A stretch of DNA of 64,000 nt from Lingula anatina. Lineage: Eukaryota > Brachiopoda > Lingulata > Lingulida > Lingulidae. Both the position numbers and the translations under genes were made by a program. The notes below the pieces were generated by a model. The model saw nothing but the letters and a program-made list of their open reading frames with translations, did no database searches and was not told where the DNA came from. This document shows positions 11,916-24,400 of the stretch, piece by piece (positions within the stretch are counted from its first letter, which is position 1; each line of letters begins with the position of its first letter). The stretch is taken from the NCBI RefSeq assembly GCF_001039355.2, contig NW_019775878.1:2710-66709 (forward strand). Direction: 5' to 3'.

Positions 11916-11939
11916 TGACGTCATGTGAAAAGTAAGGAT
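11916..11939 (-). repeat. ISL2EU right terminal inverted repeat
   Basis: TGACGTCA-T-GTGAAAAGTAAGGAT is the reverse complement of the left end with one inserted base. Both flanks of the element contain ATATCATACC, about 25 bases out on the left and 20 on the right, in the same orientation. The meaning of this direct repeat is unknown. Confidence 0.75.
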
Positions 11940-12273
11940 AGCATGGCATTTAGCATAGGATATCATACCGTGTAGCCCGCGCGAAAACGCAGTGCATACT
12001 TAATCACACGGAAACCATACCTCAAATCTACTCTGATTCAAGGTATGGATGATGTGTATAGTGTATAGCATAGCATTATAGGACAATAATATAGCATGAC
12101 ATTAAATGCCATAAATAGCATAGCATATGGTATAATATACTAAATCATGGTATGAAATGGCACAGTAGGCCTACACCATAATAATTTAAAAAATAAAAAA
12201 ACAATTTTCGAGGAAAAGTTGGTAATGTGCTTAAAGACCATACTTTTCTTCACACAAATATCGTTTGTTTTAG
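11940..12273. other. Short gene-free interval
   Basis: The stretch is rich in ATAGCATAGC-like words and ends in a polypyrimidine/TTTTAG acceptor. It is probably intron of the following gene. No exon was seen. Confidence 0.4.
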
Positions 12274-15200
12274 GTCCCTGTCCCCACCACACTGTCTTTA
12301 ATGTAAAACAACATACCTTTTCCACGGCGGACACAGCTAGTGGGATATACGGCGCTTCGGTATGTGAAACTTTGGTACATGTATATGTGAATAGAACTAT
12401 ACAATATGTAAAGCCTCTATCTGTGAGCCTTTTTGATCAGGGAAATAGAGATCCTGATTTGCCATTAGCGTATCAAACGTTTTCTTAAAATGTTTGATTT
12501 AAATACCCATTCTCTTCTTACAAATCTTTCGTCTTATAAAGTGTGGGGAATATCATACCTGTATATATTTAAAAGTAGGCCTAACATTTTTACCTTGTAC
12601 CCTGTAGCTAGGTTATGTTTCACTATACCTTGATTTGCAACACATGCGTATACATGTCTATTGAGAGAGAGAGAGAGAGAGAGAGATGTATCATTTTTAA
12701 CATTCAAACATATATATATATCTCCCAGGTATTTAGTTACACCAAACTGGCTCCCGATACATCTCTCCGAGTACGTTGGTTTGGGGCCTTAGGTGCAATA
12801 TCTCAAAGTCCAGCACCCGGATGTCTGCGATTTTATTTTACCTTTAATGGAGAAGAGTGTAAAGCTCCCACTCCGATAGATGGAGCCATTGCATGGCTCA
12901 CAAATCCAATCATCCGAACGCAGACGACTCATTCAAGTAGGCGACGTTTAATAGTCTTTATCTTGTGTTTATCTTTCCGGTCTATATATTTCATTACGTT
13001 AAACATTTTATTTGTATGTAAATCAATAATCATAGGTGCAGGTAGTCATTATGCCGGTATTTTGTTTGATTGAAAAAGATGGACACCTGGATGTAAAAAC
13101 ACTATGTAAGAAAGATTAAAAGAAAGAAAAATTGCAAAATTTTAGTCAGAAACAAGTAATACTAGTGAAAATCCTTCCAGCGTAGTAGAACTCATATGAT
13201 TATCGATCTGTTCATTGTCTTTTAAAGTTGAAGGGATTTGCCAAAATCTAGGCCAAGGAGATTATGCAGTTGCTTTGAATGCTGGACACTGTCTATATGG
13301 CAACCTCAGCCAAATGGACCCGGACCCTGGCGTTAATGGTGTCTCCAGGATTGTTGTGGAGGAAGTTAGGCTCGGGAAGCCACAGTTTGCAGGTACCTTT
13401 TTTTGAATACATATGTATTTGGGTAGTTTTTTTGGTGATTCCAATACTTTTCCCTAAAACACCATGATACATGTACTGTTGGATATCAAAACCGTAAATT
13501 AATGGACGTGTAAAGGCACGTTTTTATTCTATCTTTAGATCAACCTCAGGTTGCTCAACAGGTGTTCAATCTTCGTCACTGGAACTGGTACAACCTAGAC
13601 TTCACGGGGCTGTCAGAAATCGAGGTACGTCATTTCATCATTTATAATCAAATTTCTCTCACTTACTCCTTCTCTCTCTCCCTCTCTCTCTCTCTTAGGG
13701 ATGCTAATACAGTCTTTGTTCATGCATTTCCATTCAAATTTACATAGGATTAAAACACTCAGTCAAATACGTCAAATGCGCATGCAATGTCGGGGCAATA
13801 GAACATATTTATATCAACTTCAGAGCATGATCTACCCCAAGATGTCCTCCACCAGTGGCCTGAGGGTCAGTATGACGGCTACAGTGATGACCAGTCAGTA
13901 CGTATAGTATGACCTTTTTAGGGACCGCTCACAATGAGTAATATCGACCTAGGTAATGCGCACGTACTCTTCTTGTTTGAAACTTTAAAATCACCATTGG
14001 TCTGTATTCTACACGACGCAAGGAGGTGGCATACCTGTGTATGTGCGTTGGACTGTTGATCTGACTGCATTCAGCGAGAGTCCCCGTGGAGTTTGTGTGC
14101 ATTAAAACTCATTGTTAACTGTCGCTTAGACTGGCTGAAAATGCATTCCTTGCACACCATTTTATCAAAACAATTTTGCGTTCTTCAATTTAGGACAAAT
14201 CCGACGTGCACAAGTGTAGTCCCCAATCATTGAGTGGTCCATTAGTATTAATATTTCCTTTTACATAGAACAGGCGCGGTTTTTCTATTTGAATGAAGTA
14301 CTATTGATCTTACTTGGGTACGAGTACATCTCAGATATACTAAGTACTATACAGTGGTCCCTGGTGTGTCTGCTTTGCATCACCCTGAGCTTCAGAGATA
14401 ACTTGCCACTAACCTCTTCACTATAGCCTATCTTCATCGTGTCAAGTTACCTCTGACCACATTCGATAGCCCCCGCCGCCCGCCAATCAAATTTAAAGCC
14501 CGCACTCAATGACTCATTGAACGATCTAGCCAATGAACGCGAACGAGTCAAAGCGCGCTTTGTTCAAATCCGGACCAATCAAAGATAAGGCTGAATATCA
14601 GGGACTTGCCGTAACCTGTGGGCAGCACGCAAAATACATCATCCCTCAGTAGATAATGATGCAGGGCCTCAAACTGCTCTGGTTTAAATTCCGATATACT
14701 CATATTTTGCAAAGAATCAAGAGATAACTTAACACATTATTTTACGTAGTCACTCGTAGGAGACGCCATGCTTTCTTTGTGTTCGGTTATGCACTCGGAA
14801 CTACTCGGATGTCTCCGCACTCGACAATAACTTTGTTGTTAGTATGGAGCTTGCGGAATCAGCCGAGGATTGCCGATTGACGGTCAACCAATCAGCGTTT
14901 TCACCAAACTTTGGTGAAAAATTTTGAAACATGGATTCGATTGGCTAAAATAAACTAGGTCAAACTATTTTCGTCAGAGGTAACTTGACACGATGAAGAT
15001 AGGCTATAGTGAAGAGGTTAGTGGCAAGTTATCTCTGAAGCTCAGGGTGGCTTTGCATTGACTACATAATTCGATTTTTCCTTTAATGCATGCATTTATC
15101 ACAAAAAACGTAACAAAATATCACAGTTGGTAACGCCGTTCCTTTTAGTCCCTGCTCTGCAGTCAAAAACTAAGTGACATTCCTATCTTTTCTAGAGCCA

Positions 15201-15709
15201 GAGCTGTCTGCACGAAGTGGGAGTTCCGGTTTGACCGACAGCTGTGCCCAGTGTCGGCACACGTGGTGCACGGCGTTCGCAACACGAATTCTTACCAAAC
15301 AACAACGCAGCATCTGTTCCCCATAACAGGTATGACGTAACCTCAGTAGGGGTTAAACTCGATCGTTTCCTGTTATTATTGTCATAGTTATTATTATCTA
15401 TTCTATAATTGGTGGTTTAAAGGTTAGTGGTGATCAAATTGATTTCGATAACATTTGGAATCTTTTTCAATGAAGTTGTCTTACTTTTGGCATTATGCCA
15501 GCATACACTTAACTGCCATCTATCGTCATTTTGAATGTACACACGACGTAATTCTTATTATTCCAGTGAGCGGTATTTGTACGGGTCTTCCCGCAGGGAA
15601 CCTGGTACTCAGCATACATACCTCTTCATGCGGGGGGTCTCCGGTGGATGCAGTCACTGGCTGGCAGACAAGTTTCTTCGTCTCTGCAGAGGAGGTCGTC
15701 CTGCCTTGA
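12274..15709 (+). CDS. CTHRC1-like protein with two tandem C-terminal domains (5' end missing)
   Basis: The exons are 12274-12359, 12729-12936, 13228-13392, 13539-13624, 13824-13897, 15196-15329 and 15567-15709. All junctions are GT-AG and in phase, giving 297 residues after a phase-1 entry. Exons 1-3 and 4-7 are two copies of one module. Exons 1 and 4 are both 86 nt with the same phases and share xVFN. The first module contains YTKL, SLRVRWFG, FYFTFNGEECKAPTPI, EGICQNL and GVNGVSRIVVEEV, matching the C-terminal domain of collagen triple helix repeat-containing protein 1 (FTFNGAEC, VSRIIIEE). The second is more diverged: SGLRVSM, KWEFRFD, GICTGLPAGN, TGWQTSF. A secreted extracellular role is expected from the family. 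No collagen repeat or signal peptide is visible. The first exon begins only 335 bases from the ISL2EU transposon, which may have landed in the upstream intron. The terminal exon ends ...AEEVVLP. Confidence 0.72.
14381..15049. mobile_element. 669-bp MITE with perfect 77-bp inverted ends and 9-bp target duplication
   Basis: The left end (14381-14457) and right end (14973-15049) are exact reverse complements over 77 bp, beginning CACCCTGAGCTTCAGAGATA. The flanks GCTTTGCAT (14372-14380 and 15050-15058) are identical direct repeats. A 9-bp duplication with long inverted ends fits a Mutator-like (MULE) MITE. There is no coding capacity. It lies in the intron between exons 5 and 6 of the CTHRC1-like gene and looks young. 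Confidence 0.85.
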
Positions 15710-15745
15710 GGGGCTTCAAATAATGCGAATACTAGCATTGTCGTA

Positions 15746-16051
15746 GGGGCCATTCAGAATAGAAAATGTCAACTGATCCGCCGACTAAATATCGCCGACG
15801 CCACTTCAAAAGCGATGCCGCTAATTCCATGATGTTCTCCCCTCCCCCACAGGCACCGTTGCTGCAGGGGCCTAGCAATTAAACCTCCGAGCCAATATTT
15901 AATCCGTCTAATGGCGCGTTTGGAGATGGGAGACCATCGGGAATCAGCGGCATAGATTTTGAAGTGGGTTGGCCATATTTAGTCGGCGGATCAGTTAGTA
16001 CTCGGATCATCTGTTCATCTATTCTAGTAGTCATCTATTCTGAATGGCCTC
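15746..16051. mobile_element. 306-bp MITE with TA target duplication
   Basis: The left end GGGGCCATTCAGAATAGA and the right end TCTATTCTGAATGGCCTC are inverted. A longer inner block (GATCCGCCGACTAAATAT with CACTTCAAAA) is also inverted. TA flanks both sides (15744-15745, 16052-16053). It is non-coding and lies 36 bases after the CTHRC1-like stop, so it may be in that gene's 3' UTR. Confidence 0.75.
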
Positions 16052-17067
16052 TATGAGGTGATGCTGCCACATCAAAGCTACACCAGGCTAAATTTGATGC
16101 TACCTATGCTTACTTAAAGATAAAAATTTCATGAAGGTTATCTTAAGGTAGGAAAAAGTGATGAGTTTATAAAGACAATCATCAGACGATAAAAAAATTG
16201 ATAGTTTTATGAAGATTATCGCAAGATGCCCAAACAAATATTTGACACACTTACGAAAAGCAGATGACTTATAAAGTTTATCAAGACATACGGAAATATG
16301 AAAATATCAAAATTTCGTGAAAATTATAGTAAGATACGAAAATGTGACAAGTTTTTAAAGATTAGCATGGAGTGCTAGTGCTTACAAACATTTTGATTCA
16401 TGTTCCCAACTTGTAAACAACGTTATGCATAAAATGTCCTTTATTGACGAATAAGATCCGTAGACAGCATGTTTTGTCACAATTTTTCGTTGATACTGTT
16501 GTTGCCTTTCTTTCTTTTGTACAAATATCTCATGCCATTTGGAGTACCAAATTGGAGTGGCCGGTATGTAAACTGCCCCTCCGTTGAAATTGCTAATCTA
16601 TATACTGTGCATACTCCACCTCATGATTGAACAGTGTTCATATAACCGCGACCTGTGACCATATGGTCACGTGACTTAGTGCACTTACACAACTAAATTG
16701 GCATATAATTTGTTTTTTTTTCTGTTTTTGTGTTAGATGGTTCTTATAGCTGTATGTCACCATTGTTTTTGGCGAATTATATAGAAATGAAGACAACTCT
16801 ATACTTGAGGCTATAGTATGCCTTTTCCTGCTAGATGACTAGATGTTGCCTTCTTTTGTTTACTGAAGAGCTTGCATCACAGCCTGTGTGGAAACTCGCA
16901 ATATCAAAATTATTTGTATTGTTTTAGATTACTGGTGCAGTGGTTGATTGATTTACTATTTTAATCAATAGTGGAAAATGTCATCATTTGTTTAATCTAT
17001 TTTTTATCATTCTCTTATAGGGTATGTGAAATAAAGATTAAGGTTGCAATAATAATAATAATAACGC

Positions 17068-17103
<36 letters not shown>

Positions 17104-17222
17104 AGTAACTACTTGAAATAGGCTGATTGGCTGAATATTAATATCGTTACTGGAAATGTCATTTTGTTTTATGTACTTTTATCATTCTCTTATAGTGTAT
17201 GTGATATCAAGATTAAGGTTGC

Positions 17223-17268
<46 letters not shown>

Positions 17269-17395
17269 TTGCTATTATTATTATTGTTATAATTATTAAT
17301 ATTATTATACTACTGAAAACAGTTGATTGACATATTTTAATCGTTAGTGGAAATGTCAATGTCAATTTGTTTTATCTTTTATTAATCTCTTATAC

Positions 17396-17437
<42 letters not shown>

Positions 17438-19072
17438 ACAAGGTTCACAGAGATTGCCTAATAACGAAATATGGAATACATGTTGATGATTGACAAATTA
17501 GAACGAAATATTCTTATGATCAAGTAAAAGATGGTGTAAAGAAAATAAGTAAACAAGAAATAGAGGATGGATCCCATCATGTGTGTATGAACAGAAGTAT
17601 GTGAATAAATGTTTGAATTATGTTCCAAATCGTTGTCGTCGTCACTATGAAACTGTATACAATTTACCAGTTTATGCTTTAAACTTGATTTTTTTATAGA
17701 GATATATCAGTGTTAAATGGCCAATATAGTTATGTGTATAAATGGATTGGCAGAAAGCAACATGAGATTGTGACTAATAGGAATAATTTTCTTTAAGACA
17801 AGCCGGTATGATGGTGAGGTAAAATTGCTGATTTCTTCGAAAATTTTCGAAACTCTTGTGTTCTTCCTAGCCTGTGTAGATGTCGTTAAATCATTTTTTT
17901 TTCAAGTTTATCTTTAACGCCGGAGGACTACATGTGTCATACTTGGTGTCTAGTTTTAATGGTTTATCATCTTTACTTCTGTTAACCCCCAATGAGGAAA
18001 AAAAAAAAAAAAAAAAAACGAGGAAAACGAGTCCGAAAATCACCCTTCTGCACATGTACTGATTTAAGAAGATGTCATCGCTGATACATGTTCCTTCATT
18101 TATCTCGGTTTATGCACGCCCAAACACATGTACCGGTACATGTACCGTGAATTAAACAGGCAAGCACCATGCAAACATAATGTTTGGACGAACTTTGATA
18201 AAACTTTGTTGGTGGATTAGTATGGAAACATGCCTTGTATACTGATACCATGTACTTTTTTCAACAGAGGTAAAACAATATTTTAGTAACTGGTTCCTGC
18301 CTTCGTCATATTTGGCAATATTTTGGTATTATGTTTGTAGATGGCAGCATTTAATTTTATCTTTAATTGACGTAGAACGGATATTCGTCTAAAAGTTAAG
18401 ACAAATTTCCGAACTTAAGTTTCTTTGTGCAATCGGTCCTGTGATTTGTTTGTCCAATATTTGTCAGTTATAAGATAACATCAGAATTGACTAGCCTTCC
18501 GGTCTGTAAACACAGTCGGACGTGATAATATTTGTGAAAGGAACGGGTATTGTATCTATCGTTAGTATTTGATAAGCGCTTGTTGTTGTAATTGGAAAAA
18601 AGATAAGCATCAGTCTTTACTCTCTCTGTTTACATAACAAAACGTCTCGTATTCAAGGATTGAATTGATAAAGAAGGCAGCACAGCTGCCATATTTTCTA
18701 TTCGCAACAGTGTCAATTCCATGTCTTTATATATTGCGATGTAAGCGACAATCAAGCGTCATGATTGTTGGGACTAAAGGAAAATACAATGCAACGTGGA
18801 AAATTTCCACCTGTGTAAATTAAATAGATACACCGTTAGATCTATTATTTACTAGGCAATCACGTAAGAAAATATTTTGAATCTTTCCCTGGTAATGCAT
18901 TATTTCTAGACATGGGCTACAGAGAAGGCCATGTATTTTGGCACGCTGTCAAACATTGATAAAAATCAAGGTTTTCGACACGCCAGGTTTAAGATTTATC
19001 GCACATAGCGTAAGAGCGTATAATACAAAGGAGTACCTTTTGAACAAGTCACCATTGTTTCACTTGTACAGA
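16052..19072. other. Intergenic, repeat-rich; upstream region of receptor gene A
   Basis: I see no gene. From 16110 to 16360 there are diverged repeats of a phrase like ATGAAGATTATC...AAGATA. From about 18100 to 19072 the sequence is a near copy of 29200-30530 upstream of gene B (including TGCACGCCCAAACACATGTACCGG and CCTTCCGGTCTGTAAACA), so it was duplicated with the gene and may hold its promoter. Confidence 0.6.
16915..17440. repeat. Tandem unit of about 190 bp with embedded (AAT)n/(ATT)n
   Basis: A phrase running GATTGA..TATTTTAATC..TAGTGGAAATGTC..TTATCATTCTCTTATAG..GATTAAGGTTGCAATAATAAT occurs two and a half times. Each copy carries AAT and ATT triplet tracts that can pair into hairpins. 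Copy length differs mainly in triplet number. Confidence 0.75.
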
Positions 19073-21404
19073 ATGAAACCGATAAAAACTCTCCAACTGA
19101 TGCTGTTAGGAATGTTGTTATTTTTTCATGTCTGTAAGTACACATATTATACATTTGAAAGCAATGTAGGGGATTTTTTATGTCAAAATACAGCGATCTT
19201 TGTCATTTTGTATAACAATATTGATTAAAGAAATATACTTTGGAAATGTCCCAAACTTATTTTTTGTGTCTAGATATCATGAAACAGATTTGGCTTGAAA
19301 ATCTAGCAGAAAACATTGAATGAGTCCTCATCACCTATTTTAGATTATGCCAGAGGTGTAGCATGCAACAACACATTGGCGGCCTTTTGTCTCCAAGGAA
19401 GCACGTACGTCTACCACGCAGGTACTACGCCGAGAACAGTGGCTGAGAGTAAGACATATTGTTCGTCACTTCCCCCTGCTGGTACTTGGTATCTGAGCAG
19501 AATAGAGTCTACATCGGAACGATCCAGGCTTTACAGTTATTTAATAAGGTAAGGTAATCAAAGAAGGGAGGTTTACAGTGTTGGTCACCTCACTTGATTC
19601 ACCATTTGCAATCAAAAATAAGGAATTCTGACCCAAGAGCAGGTATATATTTGTACGGTATTAATATATTCTGAAACTCACTCAATACTCGATACAGGTA
19701 GTTGTAATTGTGATTTGGATGTATCCAACGTAAACGATTACATTGAGAAGGAAAGCAGTAATGCACAAACAGGGTGAAAGTTTTCATACCGGAAGTACGT
19801 TGCAACCCCAATTAGATGTCATGTTATTGTTAGAACCACGAGTTTGATATCCCTCTTTGACCTTGACATTGATCCATTTTGCGAATGACAAGTAGCAAGG
19901 CCTTAAAGGGATAATAGCTCTTCGTTTTGGCCAAAAAAAATTAATTTTCCTGGAGTAAACAACAATTTTCCCATACTGACCAATGGTAAATGAATCCATT
20001 TTTACATTCAAAGTTAGTCACTGGTTTTTTTCTAAAAAGTTTGTTTTTTTTTGTTAAAATCTCTTAAGAGATTAGAACAGATTATAGCCATCAATGGAGG
20101 TCACGTGGTCTGAAGACAAGCTCAGACAGTCCCAAAAAAAAAAAAAAAAAAAATACTGCTAAATCAGTAAAGGAATGCCATCAGTACACTGCTGGAAACG
20201 TACATTTACCACAGAAACACGTATCAAACTATCACTATGTCTTTATCCATGCTCTCAAAATATTTAAGCACTGTCAATACTTCGTAGAAAGGTAAAAAAA
20301 GTCATGAATAGATATGCTGCATATTACCAAATCTTTTAAAGGTTATTTTATGCATTTTGTTGGTATACCAATCAATAAAACAAATATTAAACAAACAGTG
20401 TATCTTTATTTGTGCTCTCAGAATATTAAAGCATTATGAACACTTCACACAAATGTTAAAAAATCATGCAAAGATATGCTTTTTAATATATTTAATATAT
20501 TAAAATACTACCGAATCTATTAAAGGTCATTTCGGTCGATGCCGTTTTGTCTACTTTGACTCGCACGAAGCAGCCAAACAGTCGGGTGGCCTGTCCGACC
20601 TTCTGCCCACCAAATACCTCGACGCTCTTGTCGACCCTGTTTTCGCTACAAAAAACCTGTTATGTGCTGCTTTGGACAGAATGTCACTGAAATTTTCCGG
20701 GCGATAATCGCCGGCCGCCGCCAGCCTTTCGTATAATTAAAGAAAGGTGATATCTCCATGCCCAATATCAATGGCATATCAATCCAAACGACGGCCTCCG
20801 TCCTCTTTATGACTTTAATTGTCGTGTGATTTGACGGTAATCCTAGAGATGAATTTGACAGCAAAGCCGCTTTCCACGTGGCGATAATACACATGCGCAA
20901 TAAGGACGTTTGCGACAATTAACTTCGTTGGGGTGAGTTTTTTTTTCGGAGAACAGACGAAAATCGGTGCACGCGCAGGATGTCATCCATAAAAATAAAA
21001 AGTGTGGCCTAATTCACTTTACTTATATCTCTATGATCGAAATTATTATTGTATATAAACGGCGCGGATGAGAGAAAGATATTTCACCACAAGATCTTCC
21101 ACAAAGGAAATAATGTATCATTACATTCGTAATATTGCGAAATTGAGTGACATCTAAAGATACGAAAGCACAATCAGGAGAAATGTTAGTGATTTCGGAT
21201 ATGGCGATGTCTACTTTGGTGTCTTTAAATTCTGTTTTACAAGTCCGAATTGTTAATCATAATGATGTAGGGAGGATCATTGACTGTTCCAATGATCAAT
21301 CCGTTCTTCTTTCACTTAGTGTGTGATGACTATGTAAACTGAAAATATTTCAGGTAGGACGTGGACACTCGTATAAAAACTCATACAACCTGCCGGTATA
21401 TATA

Positions 21405-21457
<53 letters not shown>

Positions 21458-24400
21458 TTTTACAGCGAAGGGGTATACGACAGATTCTGGATATCAGCGA
21501 CGGACATAAACGGCAATGGAGACTGGGAGTGGACAGAGCCGGTGACAGAGCCTGTACAGTACTCTGGCTGGAAGTCCGGACAACCAGGTTCTGGCAGCAC
21601 CCTGTGTGCAAGACTCGACTGTAGGTCGGGCGGTTATTGTTTGTGGGAGTCCAAAAGTTGTGACGATTCAAACACAAGACCTCTTTGCAGAGTTCCAGGT
21701 AAAATTCCGATTTCGTCGATATTCCTTTCTCCATTCGACGACATTACGTGATGTATTTTTTTCATCGTTTCCGTCGTCTTCTTCTTCATCGCTTTCTATG
21801 GTCCGTGATAAGTATTCAGTTTTACGCCGTCTTTCGAAGTGGCTCCCGTGCGCTCAATTGATTCACTGCGGTAAAATCCCGCTTTCGTCGATCCTTTTTT
21901 TTTCATTCTAAGACATTACGTGACATTTTTTTCATCCTTTATGTCTTCTTCTTCTCCATCGCTTTCTATCGTACGTGATAAATATTTAGTTTTAAGCTGA
22001 CTTTCGAAATGGCTGTCCAGGGCTCCGAATCTCGAAAGGTTCGCTATGTTGCGCAAGTGTGCAAGTGTCTCGATTCCATAACCGATTCTATTTCGAGATA
22101 CGGGGCTTTGGAATCGAGACACTTGCGCACGTGCGCAACATAGCGAACCTTTCGAGATACGGAGCCCAGGCGTTCAATTGATTCACTGCGTGTGCTCCTT
22201 TCCCTGCTCATACAAATTGACAGAGTAAATCAGTGAGGCCATATCTAGTCGTTCTGCTGTCCAGAGACAACAAGACCACAGTCACATCCACCCGTCTAAC
22301 ATCCGGACAAACAAACATTGAAACAAACCTTCTAAATTATACATATTTCAGAAACATTGCGTCATGGGGAATTCTATAGTAGATAGGACTATCACGATTC
22401 CCCTTTTTATGAGTGTCCTCAAGAATTCAAACGCTTATAGCGAATGCAAAACCAGCTTATGAAGGAACTGGAGACATATCCCTTAGCAAAAGATCAGTCC
22501 TGCTGCAAATTCGAACAAATTTGCAGCACATTTGCTGTACCATTGCTGCAAAATGCAATTCCTTCTTGTAAATTTGCAGCGAATTTACGGCAATATGGCT
22601 GCAAATGTGCAGCAGTAAATTATTTTTTGCAGTTCCTGCAAACTCGTTGCTTTTCATTTTGCAAAGGGTGCATATTTTTGGAAATTTTACAGCCTGGATT
22701 AAATGACACTTGCATGTTTTTTTTTTTTCGATTTGACGTACTTTTATTAACTATGGAAGGAATGACTTTAAATGTTATAGGCCCTGCTTGCCTCGCTTTT
22801 ATTGTCTTTTAATATTCCCCTACGGTACATATCACTTCAAGCTTTGCTAGCTTTCCTTCTATAAATGTCACTTCTGCAGCATGACGTCATCACGTGTCGT
22901 AATAATTTTCATTTCAGGCCCTACCTGCCCCGCTACTATTAACGTCACTTCCGCTGGTGAGAACCTGACGTCACCGGGATATCCGTCGTTTTACGATCCT
23001 GTTAATCTTTTATGTACGTTGTACCGCATTCTGCCGGAAAACGACGAAGCATTGCTGTTGGTATTCAATGTTTTCTCCGTAGACCAGTATTACTCGTGTG
23101 AGGGTTATGCTTGCTGTAGAGACTACGTTCAGGTAATGTTAATTACTATTTTCTTAATACTGAGAAGATTAAGATTATCTTCTTCCTGGTGCCTGCCCTT
23201 TAATAAGACAATTGATATCTATAAGTTAGTTGGTCTACAATAACAACCGGAGATTATTTTGAACAAGGTCGTTAGAGAAAATTTATATTTTTGTATTATA
23301 TCATCTTAAACGGGCATAACAGTTGAAGTTTGGGGTTAAACTGGAATTTTAAAGGAAAGAAATGTAAAGTCCTCTCTGTGTGTTTTTTTTAGCATAAAAA
23401 AGCATTATTTCGTATGTCAATTGTAAACTTATCCCACAAAAGAAAATCAAATGCCCAATACATTTTTCCATTTTTTTGGAAAAAAAATCGGTAAGAAGAA
23501 AATCTGATTTCCTTAAAATAAGGGTCGATCGGGCTCGTTGATCAAGTTGATATTTTTTATGTTCGTGCCCTGGAAATTTCTTGACTAAAATTGCCGTCCA
23601 TCGTCCGATACAATGCACTGGTTGGTAAATTATCTTGAACAAACAGTTAAAATGTCGAATAAATATACTGTACCTTAATGTAAACATCAATAAAAGCAGC
23701 GACTGTATTCAATTAGTGGCATCTGTGCAGCCTAAAACGGCAAGAAGTGCTGTGGAATATTGTAATAATGTATATTAAATAAGTTAACGGTCTACAATAT
23801 CATTTGTAACACCGTTAATATTGCATTTACAGAATATAAAAAAAAAATCCGCGTCGTTTCTATTTTAAGGCATGGAGTACTGTTGTGGGCAACATCGTTT
23901 TAACCTGTTCTGCAGGGTTTTTGAACATCCAGATACTCACAAATACTGAGCTGCTCTTAGATCTGAATCGGCTTGGCACGGTCGAATCTCAAGGTTTTCA
24001 TGCAACTCTAGAGGCGTACGACAGAAACGGTAAGTGCTGACAACAGTTGTGTCAGGTATACGGTATTTTGTTCAAGTTCTGTCAACCGAGGATGTTAACT
24101 TTACACTAACAGAAACGTCTGTTTACACATGTAAGTGCATGTACCTGTATATAAGGATTTGCTCTCTTTTTTTGTTAAATGACAATTTGTTTTATAGTCA
24201 GCGCTTTTTAATATTCTGTTAGTCTTTTGAACGTTTTTTTCATAATAATAATAATAATAACAGTAATAATAATAATAATTATTATTGTTATTATCATCAT
24301 CATAATCATTATTATTATTCCATGGGTCGGCGGGGTATATATGGTATATCTGACTTATATTGCGGTGGATGCTATGGACAAAACCCAAGGTTTGCCAACC

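Larger units (their letters stand above)
6427..11939. mobile_element. ISL2EU-type DNA transposon, about 5.5 kb
   Basis: The inverted ends are ATCCTTACTTTTCAC followed within 0-1 base by TGACGTCA (6427-6449 and 11916-11939). A second shared block, CGCCATTTT(T/C)CTAC, lies inside each end. Two convergent genes fill the element: a SWIM-YqaJ-PHD protein and a THAP-DDE transposase. Pairing of a YqaJ-like nuclease with a DDE transposase is, as I recall, the hallmark of the eukaryotic ISL2EU superfamily, reported with a 2-bp AT target duplication. AT is present just outside the left end (6425-6426), but the right flank reads AG, so the target duplication is unproven. Confidence 0.8.

Noticed and set aside
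17040-17440. CRISPR-like regular repeats
   Set aside because: They are (AAT)n/(ATT)n microsatellites within a eukaryotic tandem repeat, with no spacers of constant length.
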